Assembly: GCF_000025985.1 (NCBI RefSeq)
Contig: NC_003228.3
Coordinates: 1,798,001-1,862,000, forward strand
Reading direction: 5' to 3'
Source of the DNA: Bacteroides fragilis NCTC 9343
GTDB taxonomy: Bacteria; Bacteroidota; Bacteroidia; Bacteroidales; Bacteroidaceae
DNA length: 64,000 nt
The position numbers and the translations under genes were made by a program. Below the pieces are notes generated by a model that ran no database searches, was not told where the DNA came from, and worked only from the letters and a program-made list of their open reading frames with translations. Positions 26,211 through 34,834 of this stretch are shown here, one piece after another (position 1 is the stretch's first letter; the number at the start of each line of letters is the position of its first letter).

Positions 26211-26303
26211 TTACTTTTTGCTTTTATGTCTGTTCTTTCTTAGTCTTTTTTTACGCTTGTGCGTAGACATTTTATGTCTTTTTTTCTTCTTTCCGCTTGG
26301 CAT
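26211..26303 (-). CDS. 30-residue basic protein, AURKAIP1/COX24-like
   Basis: ATG at 26303, TAA at 26211, 30 codons. The product starts MPSGKKKKRHKMSTHKRKKR and ends LRKNRHKSKK. This is the pattern annotated in Bacteroidota as AURKAIP1/COX24 domain protein, related to mitochondrial ribosomal protein mS38. More than half the residues are Lys, Arg or His, which fits a peptide that embeds in rRNA. It follows HU by 35 bp on the same strand. It is easily missed because of its size. Confidence 0.8.
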   Translation of the reverse strand: MPSGKKKKRHKMSTHKRKKRLRKNRHKSKK

Positions 26304-26338
26304 AGCTTCAAAATTTTATGGGTTAATACTCTTGTTTA

Positions 26339-26614
26339 TTATTTCTTTACCGAAAGGGTGAATGTCTTAGCTGGTTTGAACGCCGGAATGTTGTGTTCCG
26401 GAATGATGATAGTCGTATTCTTAGAAATATTACGAGCGGTTTTTTGAGCTCTTTTCTTTACGACGAAGCTACCAAATCCACGGAGGTAAACATTCTCGTC
26501 CTTAGACAAAGAATCTTTCACTGCATCCATAAATGCCTCAACTGTTGTAAGTACTGTTACTTTGTCAACACCGGTGTTCTTTGCAATTTCGTTTACAATA
26601 TCTGCTTTAGTCAT
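26339..26614 (-). CDS. hup: HU family DNA-binding protein
   Basis: 91 residues, the normal HU/IHF length. The helical dimer part is MTKADIVNEIAKNTGVDKVTV, the beta arm begins LRGFGSFVVKKRAQKTARNI and the DNA-inserting tip reads IPEHNIPAFKPAKTF (Pro in the usual place). It compacts and bends DNA. A candidate -7 box TATATTTG lies upstream (26666-26673, minus). It is the first gene of the leftward HU, 30-residue protein, rng group. Confidence 0.93.
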   Translation of the reverse strand: MTKADIVNEIAKNTGVDKVTVLTTVEAFMDAVKDSLSKDENVYLRGFGSFVVKKRAQKTARNISKNTTIIIPEHNIPAFKPAKTFTLSVKK

Positions 26615-26665
26615 TTTTCCTTAAAAAAAATATTATTACTATGTTCTTTCTAATTTTTTGGACTG

Positions 26666-26673
26666 CAAATATA
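26666..26673 (-). promoter_or_regulatory. Candidate -7 box for hup
   Basis: Minus-strand TATATTTG fits TAnnTTTG, about 52 nt upstream of the start. A run of A/T at the expected -33 position gives no clear TTTG. Confidence 0.4.
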
Positions 26674-26768
26674 TAGCTTTTTAGTCTCCCAAAAAAATAT
26701 ATCCCGAACAATTTTCTAAAAAAGTCGCTTCATTAAGCTTTCTTAGTTCGTAATTAAACGAAAATGAC

Positions 26769-26776
26769 TACTTTTG
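26769..26776 (+). promoter_or_regulatory. Candidate -7 box for mutY
   Basis: TACTTTTG fits TAnnTTTG, 44 nt before the ATG. The -33 region (GTTCG) matches poorly. Confidence 0.4.
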
Positions 26777-26819
26777 TGCAAGGATAAAGTTAACAAAAAG
26801 TAGAATCCGTCCAAAAAGC

Positions 26820-27866
26820 ATGAACCGGAATTTCAGCAATGCAATAGAGAATTGGTACAAGGAATATAAACGTGAACTTCCCTGGAGGGATTCGGCAGAT
26901 CCGTATGTAATATGGATATCGGAAATCATTCTTCAGCAAACGCGTGTGGTGCAGGGGTACGATTATTTCGTCCGCTTTATGAAACGTTTTCCCGATGTTG
27001 CCACTTTGGCCGAGGCGGATGAAGACGAAGTGATGAAGTATTGGCAGGGACTGGGCTATTATTCGCGTGCCCGTAATTTGCATGCCGCCGCCAAGAGCAT
27101 GAATGGGGTGTTTCCGAAAACTTATCCTGAGGTGCGCGCCCTCAAAGGGGTAGGGGAGTATACAGCCGCTGCCATTTGTTCTTTTGCATATAACATGCCT
27201 TATGCGGTGGTCGATGGAAATGTATATCGAGTGCTGTCGCGTTATCTGGGCATCGATACTCCGATTGATTCTACAGAAGGGAAAAAATTGTTTGCGGCTG
27301 TGGCGGATGAATTGCTGGATAGAAAGAACCCCGCATTATACAATCAGGCTATTATGGACTTCGGAGCGATCCAATGTTCTCCTCAAACTCCCAACTGCAT
27401 GTTTTGTCCATTGGCTGACAGTTGTGCGGCGCTGGCAAAGGGGACAGTGGCGGAGCTTCCGGTCAAGCAGCACAAAATAAAAACGACCAATCGTTATTTC
27501 AATTATATATATGTACGCATGGGCGTGCATACTTTCATAAATAAAAGGACGGGAAATGATATTTGGAGAAATCTGTTCGAGCTTCCGTTGATTGAAACTC
27601 CGGTTGCTGTTTCGGAGGAGGAATTTTTGGCACTGCCCGAGTTAAAGGCATTGTTTGCCCCCAAGGAACTTCCGGTAGTCCGTTCGGTTTGCCGGGACGT
27701 GAAACACGTGCTTTCCCACCGGGTGATTTATGCCAATTTTTATATAGTAGATCTTCCGGAAGATAGTCATTCGTTTACTGCTTATCAAAAAATAAAGGCT
27801 GAAGAGCTGGAACAATATGCCGTCTCAAAATTGGTGCATGCCTTTATAGAGAAATACATCGATTGA
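26820..27866 (+). CDS. mutY: A/G-specific adenine glycosylase MutY
   Basis: 348 residues. It removes adenine paired with 8-oxoguanine. Catalytic Glu35 lies in SEIILQQTRV; the helix-hairpin-helix is LKGVGEYTAAAICSFA; the catalytic Asp132 is in AVVDGNVYRVLSR. The iron-sulfur cluster cysteines are C186, C193, C196 and C202 with the exact C-x6-C-x2-C-x5-C spacing. The C-terminal NUDIX-like domain (from ~225) recognises 8-oxoG and holds LSHRVIYANFYIV. Length matches the family. Confidence 0.95.
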   Translation: MNRNFSNAIENWYKEYKRELPWRDSADPYVIWISEIILQQTRVVQGYDYFVRFMKRFPDVATLAEADEDEVMKYWQGLGYYSRARNLHAAAKSMNGVFPKTYPEVRALKGVGEYTAAAICSFAYNMPYAVVDGNVYRVLSRYLGIDTPIDSTEGKKLFAAVADELLDRKNPALYNQAIMDFGAIQCSPQTPNCMFCPLADSCAALAKGTVAELPVKQHKIKTTNRYFNYIYVRMGVHTFINKRTGNDIWRNLFELPLIETPVAVSEEEFLALPELKALFAPKELPVVRSVCRDVKHVLSHRVIYANFYIVDLPEDSHSFTAYQKIKAEELEQYAVSKLVHAFIEKYID

Positions 27867-27911
27867 AATAGAAACTGAATATATTTTGTTGAATTATAAA
27901 TATCTAAAATT

Positions 27912-29480
27912 ATGAAACGACCTTACTTACTATTAGCCTGTCTTTCTCCCGTAGCTTGCCTGATGGCCGCAAGTGGACAAAAAGGAGGAAAAAACAAACA
28001 GAAGGTGAATGACCGACAACTGCCGAATGTGGTGTTTATCTATGCAGATGATTTGGGATATGGCGATCTGGAATGTTATGGAGCTAAAAATGTACAAACT
28101 CCTAATGTTAACCGTTTGGCATCCGAAGGTATTCGCTTTACTAATGCGCATGCTACTGCGGCTACCAGTACTCCTTCACGTTACTCCATGCTTACGGGAG
28201 AATATGCCTGGCGTCGTCCGGGAACGGATGTAGCAGCCGGAAATGCCGGAATGATTATCCGTCCGGAAGATTACACGATGGCCGATATGTTTAAAAATTC
28301 CGGTTATGTGACTGCTGCTCTCGGTAAATGGCATTTGGGACTGGGAGATAAAAGCGGAGAGCAAGACTGGAATGCTCCACTTCCCGCTGCATTGGGGGAT
28401 TTGGGATTTGACTATTCATACATTATGGCTGCTACTGCCGACCGTGTGCCCTGTGTATTTATTGAAAACGGAAAAGTGGCAAACTATGACCCGAGTGCCC
28501 CTATCGAAGTCAGCTACCGCAAACCTTTTGAAGGAGAACCTTTAGGGAAAGATCATCCGGAGCTGTTGTATAACCAGAAACACAGTCATGGACATGATAT
28601 GGCTATCGTAAACGGAATCGGCCGCATCGGTTATATGAAAGGGGGAGGCAAGGCTTTATGGAAAGATGAAAATATTGCCGACTCGATCACTACACATGCC
28701 ATCAACTTTATTCGCGAACATAAGGATGAACCGTTTTTTATGTATTTTGCAACGAACGATGTGCACGTTCCACGCTTTCCACACGAGCGTTTCCGTGGTA
28801 AGAATCCGATGGGGTTGCGCGGAGATGCCATTGTACAGTTCGACTGGAGTGTAGGGCAAATCCTGGAAACACTTGACAAGCTGGGGCTTTCTGAAAACAC
28901 ATTGATTATTCTTTCCAGTGATAACGGTCCTGTTGTGGATGATGGTTATCAGGATCGTGCAGAGGAGCTGCTCAACGGGCACAGTCCGGCAGGTCCGCTG
29001 CGTGGCAACAAATATAGTGCTTTCGAAGGTGGAACCCGTATTCCCGCCATTGTGCGCTGGCCTAAGAAAATTACTCAGCCGCAGGTGTCGGATGTATTGG
29101 TTTCACAAATCGACTGGCTGGCCTCTTTAGCTTCCTTGGTTGATGCAAGGGTTCCCAAAGGAGCGGCTCCCGATAGTTTTGACCGTCTGGGCAACTGGCT
29201 GGGAACGGATTCTACCGACCGTCCTTGGGTGATTGAGCAAGCCTCTAACCACACACTGTCAGTACGTACCAAGGACTGGAAATACATTGAACCTAACGAC
29301 GGTCCTCACATGATAACCTGGGCACCTAAAATAGAAACGGGTAATCTGAGCATTCCGCAATTGTATGACATGACTAAAGATTATGAACAGGAGAATCTTG
29401 CAGAGAAGAATCCAGCCAAGCTTTTTGAATTGCAAACCATTTTGAGAAAAGTGCGCAATAAAACTTATAGAGCTTTATAA
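27912..29480 (+). CDS. Serine-type sulfatase
   Basis: 522 residues with a signal peptide (residues ~1-21). Metal-binding Asp46-Asp47 lie in YADDLGYGDL. The maturation motif is S86-T-P-S-R90 (STPSRYSMLTGEYAWRR), so Ser86 rather than Cys becomes formylglycine, which in Bacteroides needs the radical-SAM anSME. GKWHLG, SHGHDM and SSDNGPVVDDGY are further active-site blocks. It hydrolyses sulfate esters, probably on host or dietary glycans in the periplasm. The substrate cannot be told. No SusC/D pair is adjacent. Confidence 0.92.
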   Translation: MKRPYLLLACLSPVACLMAASGQKGGKNKQKVNDRQLPNVVFIYADDLGYGDLECYGAKNVQTPNVNRLASEGIRFTNAHATAATSTPSRYSMLTGEYAWRRPGTDVAAGNAGMIIRPEDYTMADMFKNSGYVTAALGKWHLGLGDKSGEQDWNAPLPAALGDLGFDYSYIMAATADRVPCVFIENGKVANYDPSAPIEVSYRKPFEGEPLGKDHPELLYNQKHSHGHDMAIVNGIGRIGYMKGGGKALWKDENIADSITTHAINFIREHKDEPFFMYFATNDVHVPRFPHERFRGKNPMGLRGDAIVQFDWSVGQILETLDKLGLSENTLIILSSDNGPVVDDGYQDRAEELLNGHSPAGPLRGNKYSAFEGGTRIPAIVRWPKKITQPQVSDVLVSQIDWLASLASLVDARVPKGAAPDSFDRLGNWLGTDSTDRPWVIEQASNHTLSVRTKDWKYIEPNDGPHMITWAPKIETGNLSIPQLYDMTKDYEQENLAEKNPAKLFELQTILRKVRNKTYRAL

Positions 29481-29494
29481 AAGTTGTAACAATT

Positions 29495-29526
29495 CTTGCA
29501 TTCTATTGTTATTCTATTTAATTTTG
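29495..29526 (+). promoter_or_regulatory. ssb promoter
   Basis: CTTG (29495-29498), 20-nt spacer, TAATTTTG (29519-29526), a good fit to the Bacteroides TTTG/TAnnTTTG pair, 42 nt before the ssb start. Confidence 0.6.
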
Positions 29527-29567
29527 GCAACGAAATTCGGTATTTAGAAACATAAAATTCTGAGAAT

Positions 29568-30026
29568 ATGTCAGTAAATAAAGTGATATTGATAGGAAAT
29601 GTCGGAAAAGACCCTGAAGTGAGATATTTGGATACAGGTATTGCTGTAGCCAGTTTTCCTTTGGCTACGACCGACCGCGCATATACTTTGTCGAATGGTA
29701 CACAAGTGCCCGAACGGACCGAATGGCACAATCTTGTCCTTTGGCGTGGACTGGCAGAAACTGCCGAAAAGTATGTACATAAAGGTGATAAGCTCTATGT
29801 GGAGGGGAAAATAAGAACCCGTTCTTATGATGACCAGAATGGGGCTAAACGCTATGTTACCGAGATTTTTGTGGATAATATGGAAATGCTCACTCCGAAA
29901 GGTACCGGTTCGGGATCGTATGCTCCGGCACAGCAGCAGGCTGCTGCTCCCGTGAGACCTCAATCGCAACAACCGCAGCAACCGGTGTCTTCGCAAGATA
30001 ATTCGGCGGATGACCTGCCGTTTTAA
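29568..30026 (+). CDS. ssb: Single-stranded DNA-binding protein
   Basis: 152 residues. The OB fold (residues ~1-108) begins MSVNKVILIGNVGKDPEVRY and contains the conserved WHNLVLWRGLAETAEKYVHKG. A Gln/Pro/Ala-rich linker follows, and the acidic tail DNSADDLPF ends the protein as in functional SSBs. It coats ssDNA in replication and repair. It has its own promoter, and the gene order with gldE next is common in Bacteroidota. Confidence 0.96.
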   Translation: MSVNKVILIGNVGKDPEVRYLDTGIAVASFPLATTDRAYTLSNGTQVPERTEWHNLVLWRGLAETAEKYVHKGDKLYVEGKIRTRSYDDQNGAKRYVTEIFVDNMEMLTPKGTGSGSYAPAQQQAAAPVRPQSQQPQQPVSSQDNSADDLPF

Positions 30027-30036
30027 TGGTTAATGG

Positions 30037-30087
30037 CTACAAGTTAAGAGTTAGAATTGCCATCCGGCATCTAACCTTAACTTGTAG
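30037..30087. terminator. Long stem-loop after ssb
   Basis: CTACAAGTTAAGAGTTAG (30037-30054) pairs with CTAACCTTAACTTGTAG (30071-30087) with one bulged A, a 17-bp stem with a 16-nt loop. A-U rich and without a long T-run after it, it may end ssb transcription or be an intergenic repeat. Confidence 0.5.
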
Positions 30088-30161
30088 TGATAACTTTTAG
30101 CTGACAACTTGTGGCACATGATTTGCATGTAGCTACTTATTATTAACTTAAAACCAATATT

Positions 30162-31508
30162 TTGGACCCAGACGCTTATTTATGCCAATTGGCAGAAATT
30201 TTTAACGGAATATCCGTAAACACACCTTCATTATCGGCAATAATAGCCATTATTCTGGCAGGTTTGCTCCTGCTCGCCTCGGGCTTTGCTTCGGCATCCG
30301 AAATCGCTTTCTTCTCACTTTCGCCTTCCGATCTGAATGATATAGAAGAAGGCAATCATCCTTCTGATGGGAAAATCAGCAATCTGCTCGCAGACTCCGA
30401 ACGTTTGTTGGCAACCATTCTTATCACAAACAACTTTGTGAATGTTACCATTATCATGCTCTGTAACTTCTTCTTCATGAATGTCTTTGTCTTTCATTCG
30501 CCTCTTGCAGAGTTTTTGATACTGACTGTTATCCTGACTTTCCTCTTGTTGCTTTTCGGAGAGATTATGCCTAAGATCTATTCGGCCCAGAAGACATTGG
30601 CTTTCTGCCGTTTCTCCGCTCCGGTCATCTATGTGTTGCGTAAAGTATTTGCTCCTATCTCTGCTGTGTTAGTACATTCTACGGCTTTCTTGAATAAACA
30701 TTTTGCCAAAAAGAATCACAATATATCGGTTGACGAACTTTCTCATGCCCTTGAACTGACCGACAAGGCCGAACTTACGGAAGAAAATAATATACTGGAA
30801 GGCATCATTCGTTTTGGTGGCGAAACAGCCAAGGAGGTTATGACTTCCCGCCTCGACGTGGTCGATCTTGATATACGTACTCCTTTTAAAGATGTAATTC
30901 AATGTATTATCGACAATGCATATTCCCGTATCCCCATCTATTCGGGCACACGTGATAATATCAAGGGGGTACTTTATATCAAGGATTTGTTGCCCCACCT
31001 TAATAAGGGTGACAATTTCCGTTGGCAGTCACTGATCCGTCCGGCGTATTTTGTGCCGGAAACTAAAATGATCGATGATCTTTTACGTGATTTTCAGGCA
31101 AATAAGATTCATATTGCCATTGTTGTGGATGAATTCGGGGGTACATCGGGAATTGTGACAATGGAGGATATCATTGAAGAGATCGTTGGGGAGATTCATG
31201 ATGAATATGATGATGAAGAGCGTACCTATACGGTGATTAACGATCATACCTGGGTGTTTGAGGCTAAAACGCAGTTGACCGATTTTTATAAGATTACGAA
31301 GGTCGACGAAGATGATTTTGACAAAGTAGATGGAGATGCCGATACACTGGCCGGACTGTTGCTCGAGATAAAGGGAGAATTTCCGGCACTCCATGAGAAG
31401 GTTCTCTATCATCGATACGAATTTGAAGTGCTGGCTATGGATAGCCGGAGAATCCTGAAAGTGAAGTTTACCGTTAACGAGCCTTCCACAGAGGAAGAAG
31501 CTTCCTGA
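30162..31508 (+). CDS. gldE: GldE-like CNNM/CBS membrane transporter-type protein
   Basis: 448 residues starting from a TTG (MDPDAYLCQLAEIFNGIS); no ATG exists near the family start. The N-terminal CNNM (DUF21) domain has four membrane segments and LLLFGEIMPKIYSAQK. A CBS pair spans ~205-330 (VMTSRLDVVDLD, YIKDLLPHL, VVDEFGGTSGIVTMEDIIEE). The C-terminal CorC_HlyC domain (~345-435) has GDADTLAGLLLE. GldE is known from gliding in Flavobacterium; in non-gliding Bacteroides a role in ion transport or protein surface sorting is possible. It lies between ssb and a PPTase. Confidence 0.88.
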   Translation: MDPDAYLCQLAEIFNGISVNTPSLSAIIAIILAGLLLLASGFASASEIAFFSLSPSDLNDIEEGNHPSDGKISNLLADSERLLATILITNNFVNVTIIMLCNFFFMNVFVFHSPLAEFLILTVILTFLLLLFGEIMPKIYSAQKTLAFCRFSAPVIYVLRKVFAPISAVLVHSTAFLNKHFAKKNHNISVDELSHALELTDKAELTEENNILEGIIRFGGETAKEVMTSRLDVVDLDIRTPFKDVIQCIIDNAYSRIPIYSGTRDNIKGVLYIKDLLPHLNKGDNFRWQSLIRPAYFVPETKMIDDLLRDFQANKIHIAIVVDEFGGTSGIVTMEDIIEEIVGEIHDEYDDEERTYTVINDHTWVFEAKTQLTDFYKITKVDEDDFDKVDGDADTLAGLLLEIKGEFPALHEKVLYHRYEFEVLAMDSRRILKVKFTVNEPSTEEEAS

Positions 31509-31522
31509 TATCAGCTTTTGCC

Positions 31523-32197
31523 ATGGCTTTGTTACGGGAATATAAAGAAATTGCTTATCAGTGGGGAATCTGGAAAACAGAAGAGTCCCCGGAAGAACTT
31601 TTGGCACTGTTGCCCGATCCGGAAAGATATGAGCAACAGTTGACGCTCTTTTCTTCACCTCATCGTAAATTGGAATGGCTTTCCGTACGTGTATTGCTAT
31701 ATCAGTTGCTGGGGGAGGAAAAGACAATTGAATATGCTCCCAGTGGCAAACCCCATTTGGCGGATTCTTCTTATTTCATCAGCATTTCTCACACTCGCGG
31801 CTATGTCGCAGTTATACTGAGTCCCGTGTCCGAAGTGGGAATCGATATCGAGCAATACGGGCAGCGGGTGCACAAGGTCGCTCATAAATATATGCGTCCG
31901 GACGAGTTGATTTCTGAATATCAGGGAGAAGATACCTGGTCTTTACTTTTACATTGGTCAGCAAAAGAAGTGATGTTTAAGTGTATGGATACTTCAGAGG
32001 TCGATTTTAGGGAGCATCTTCGCATCATGCCGTTCCAGGTATGTGAACACGGGGAGTTTCCGGCGGAAGAATACCGTACGGAACATAAGAAGAAGTTCAT
32101 GATCCGCTATTTGCTGCATCCGGACTTTGTGATGACGTGGCAAGTGACATCTGCGTATTCCGTGAATGAATGTGATATTATGAAGAAAATGCAATGA
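31523..32197 (+). CDS. 4'-phosphopantetheinyl transferase
   Basis: 224 residues. It attaches phosphopantetheine from CoA to carrier proteins. The magnesium site is VGIDIEQYG (Asp108, Glu110) and the second motif WSAKEVMFK (145-153). The N-terminal half SVRVLLYQLLG, and SGKPHLADSSYFISISHT with His90, are as expected for the two-domain Sfp-like type. It follows gldE at 14 bp, an arrangement repeated in Bacteroidota. The stop overlaps the next gene by 4 bp. Confidence 0.9.
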   Translation: MALLREYKEIAYQWGIWKTEESPEELLALLPDPERYEQQLTLFSSPHRKLEWLSVRVLLYQLLGEEKTIEYAPSGKPHLADSSYFISISHTRGYVAVILSPVSEVGIDIEQYGQRVHKVAHKYMRPDELISEYQGEDTWSLLLHWSAKEVMFKCMDTSEVDFREHLRIMPFQVCEHGEFPAEEYRTEHKKKFMIRYLLHPDFVMTWQVTSAYSVNECDIMKKMQ

Positions 32198-34521
32198 TAA
32201 AGCGTATCCTATTATTGGCGATCGTTATTGGGGGTGGTATGACAACCGTTGCTCAAAACAGCATAGATACTTTGTTTATGTCTGTCAGTCAACGTTTGTC
32301 CGGGCATCCCTCTGAACTCATCTATTTGCAGACCGGCAAAGATATATATGAAACGGGAGAAGATTTATGGTTTAAGGCCTATCAATTGGATGCCAAATCG
32401 TTCGCGCTGTCGGAACAAAGCGAAACGCTCTACTTGCAGATGCTTAATGATAAGGATAGTGTGGTTTGGGCCGAAAAGTATCCCATAGAGAAGGGGATTG
32501 CTGAGGGCCATGTATATATAGATACAAAATTATCGGAGGGCAATTATCGGTTGGGAACCTATACCCGCCACTCATATTATAATGATACGACCGGAATATC
32601 TCCGGAACGTAAAATCAGGATAGTCAGGAATATCGCTCTTGATTCTTTGCCGGAGCATCGAGAGAAGCCGGGTGAGTTCCGGTTCAATCTTTTTCCCGAA
32701 GGAGGAAATCTGGTTTCAGGTTTACCGTTCCGTTTGGCGTTTAAAGCGACGGGCAGCGGAGGATGTCCGGTCGATGTGGAAGGAACATTGTATCAGGATG
32801 AAATTCCTGTTTTGTCTTTTAAAAGTAGCCACGATGGGATGGGAGTCATACCTTTTACTCCTTCCTCCGGCAAAGAATACCGGATAGAGCTGGCGAACGG
32901 GTATAGTTATGCTTTACCTGAAATCTATCGGCAGGGGATGGGGCTCCGGTTATCCGGGCGGGACGGGAAACAGCTTGAATTCCTTATTTCCCAAACGGAA
33001 GGATTGTCCGATCAGGAGGTATATCTGGTGGGACAGATACGAGGAACCGTCTGCTGTGTGGCAAAAGGGTTGCTGAAAGATCGTTTGAAAATGAAGATAC
33101 CTCTTTCGGAGTTTCCTTATCAGGGCATAGCGGAGTTTACCTTGTTCAATGCGGCTATGCAGCCTGTGGCGGAAAGGTTGGTATATGTGCATCCGGAAAA
33201 GAAGCTTCATATTGATATTGTAACGGAGAAAGAGAGCTATGTTCTTCGGGAAAAAGCTACATTGAAAGTAAAAGTGACAGATGATAATGGACAGCCTGTG
33301 AAAGCCGATTTGGGTATCAGTGTGTTTGACAAAGCATACAGCAATCCGGATGACCGGGTGAACATGCTGGCTTATTGTTATTTGTCATCACAGATACGTG
33401 GTGCTGTCTGCCGGCCGGCTTATTACTTTGACGAGAAGAATGCTGATCGTATGCAGGCAATGGATCTGTTGTTGCTGACTCAGGGGTGGAGGCGATACGT
33501 CTGGGAACTTAACGGAGCGGTCCGTCATGGCGAGATGTTTTTGAGGGATGATGTAACGGGAATTCAGACCTTGGGCAGTAAGAAGAAAAGTAAAGGAACG
33601 GGAGGTGCTAAACAACTTATTCAGGTTTCGGGCGCCGAAGGAAATTCCACCTATCTGATGACGGATTCCTTGGGGCGTTTTACGGTCGATACTGATTTGA
33701 TGAAGACACTTCGTGGCGGGTATGTGTATCTGAAACCCATGTTGTCGAAAGAGTTTAAACCTGAATTGGAGATTCAGGATTACTTCCCTGCCATCGATAG
33801 CATACGGAGAAAGAAGTCTTTTGACTGCTCGCTGATAAATTGTACACAGAGACCCAAAGAGGAGATTTACGATGCACCGGTCGTGAGTGGTGACAGTACC
33901 ATTCTGCTGGATGAAGTGGTCATTGCCCGCAAGGCTCGTAAGCCGTTCAGAGATAAGCTTATGGGACGTCTGGATAGTTTGGCTCAAATGAATCTGAATA
34001 GTGTCTATGTTTGTACTTCGTGTGGGCTTTTATTGAATTATAATCCGGATTATCAGGGACATCATGCACTGGTGGGAGAAGGTGGATGTCCGGCTAAGGG
34101 AAGGAAACAACCGGTTGACGGAGAAACTTATAGGATAGCCAAGTATAAATATTATGGGGACTCAAAAGGTGGGGGAGTCTATTTTAGTGTGGTCGATGCA
34201 CATTCCGTGGTTTATCATGCTACTGAATTTACCGAAGAGGAACTGCTCCGTATGAATAATATGTGGCGAGTGAAAGGGTATTACGGTAAGCGTGAGTTTT
34301 ACCAACCGGATGAAATAGATATGCAGTTGCCTGTACCTGATGCCCGCAATACATTGCTATGGGCTCCGTCCGTAGTGACTGACGAAAAAGGTGAGGCTAC
34401 CGTTTCTTTTTATTGCTCCGACATTAATACCGGTTTTATTGGAGTGGCAGAGGGAGTAGATGGAACAGGACTTTTAGGGACTGATCAATGTGAGTTTAGA
34501 GTGATCAGGAGAGCAGACTAA
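32194..34521 (+). CDS. Large secreted protein with MG2-like domains, unknown
   Basis: 775 residues with a signal peptide (cleavage after ~TVAQ, residue 21). The region YLQTGKDIYETGEDLWFKAY near 45-64 and the later IVTEKESYVLREKATLKVKV (345-365) are macroglobulin-type (MG2) beta-sandwich starts. A compact Cys cluster follows (C607TSC610 and a later EGGCPAKG) and may bind metal. The end (LLWAPSVVTDEKGEATVSFY, then SDINTGFIGVAEGVDGTG) recalls the plug-linked surface proteins of Bacteroidota, but no barrel is present. It is coupled to the PPTase gene by a 4-bp overlap. The function is unknown. Confidence 0.65.
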   Translation: MIKRILLLAIVIGGGMTTVAQNSIDTLFMSVSQRLSGHPSELIYLQTGKDIYETGEDLWFKAYQLDAKSFALSEQSETLYLQMLNDKDSVVWAEKYPIEKGIAEGHVYIDTKLSEGNYRLGTYTRHSYYNDTTGISPERKIRIVRNIALDSLPEHREKPGEFRFNLFPEGGNLVSGLPFRLAFKATGSGGCPVDVEGTLYQDEIPVLSFKSSHDGMGVIPFTPSSGKEYRIELANGYSYALPEIYRQGMGLRLSGRDGKQLEFLISQTEGLSDQEVYLVGQIRGTVCCVAKGLLKDRLKMKIPLSEFPYQGIAEFTLFNAAMQPVAERLVYVHPEKKLHIDIVTEKESYVLREKATLKVKVTDDNGQPVKADLGISVFDKAYSNPDDRVNMLAYCYLSSQIRGAVCRPAYYFDEKNADRMQAMDLLLLTQGWRRYVWELNGAVRHGEMFLRDDVTGIQTLGSKKKSKGTGGAKQLIQVSGAEGNSTYLMTDSLGRFTVDTDLMKTLRGGYVYLKPMLSKEFKPELEIQDYFPAIDSIRRKKSFDCSLINCTQRPKEEIYDAPVVSGDSTILLDEVVIARKARKPFRDKLMGRLDSLAQMNLNSVYVCTSCGLLLNYNPDYQGHHALVGEGGCPAKGRKQPVDGETYRIAKYKYYGDSKGGGVYFSVVDAHSVVYHATEFTEEELLRMNNMWRVKGYYGKREFYQPDEIDMQLPVPDARNTLLWAPSVVTDEKGEATVSFYCSDINTGFIGVAEGVDGTGLLGTDQCEFRVIRRAD

Positions 34522-34563
34522 ATCTTATAACCGCAGTTTGTGGACGGAGAGGAAATATAAAAG

Positions 34564-34612
34564 TCGCCGGGAATATCGTTTGAAAGATGTTTCCGGCGAT
34601 TTATCTTATTTC
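34564..34612. terminator. Bidirectional terminator
   Basis: TCGCCGGGA (34564-34572) pairs with TTCCGGCGA (34591-34599) with further pairing of ATATC/GATGT inside; TTTATCTTATTT follows. It serves the 775-residue gene (+) and the convergent ferredoxin-like gene (-). Confidence 0.75.
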
Positions 34613-34821
34613 TTTAGTTTATAACTCAACGCTCCCGACGGACACATTTTGATTTGGGCAATCAGTTCTTCCGTGGTAGCATTCTCCATCTTTATCCACG
34701 GACGTTCTTTCGGGTGATATACGTTAGGCAGTGTCTTTACGCAGATTCCGGCATGCCGGCAGAGTTCCGGTTGCCATACAATGGTCAGTTCGCCATTGCT
34801 GTATTCTATTTGTTTTCCCAT
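34606..34821 (-). CDS. YjdI-like (4Fe-4S) mono-cluster protein
   Basis: 71 residues from the ATG at 34821; longer starts run into the upstream acetyltransferase gene. The sequence QPELCRHAGICVKTLPNVY followed by IKMCPSGALSYK is the Fer4_19/YjdI pattern with its cysteines spaced for one Fe-S cluster. It sits 13 bp after a YjdJ-like acetyltransferase, the same pair seen in E. coli yjdI-yjdJ. The function is unknown; a redox role is inferred from the cluster. Confidence 0.85.
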   Translation of the reverse strand: MGKQIEYSNGELTIVWQPELCRHAGICVKTLPNVYHPKERPWIKMENATTEELIAQIKMCPSGALSYKLKK

Positions 34822-34834
34822 AACTGTTTTTATA

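Noticed and set aside
26054..26361. Short plus-strand frames before hup
   Set aside because: They are opposite the 30-residue AURKAIP1/COX24-like gene and the rng leader; the translations are Phe/Leu/Cys-rich noise.
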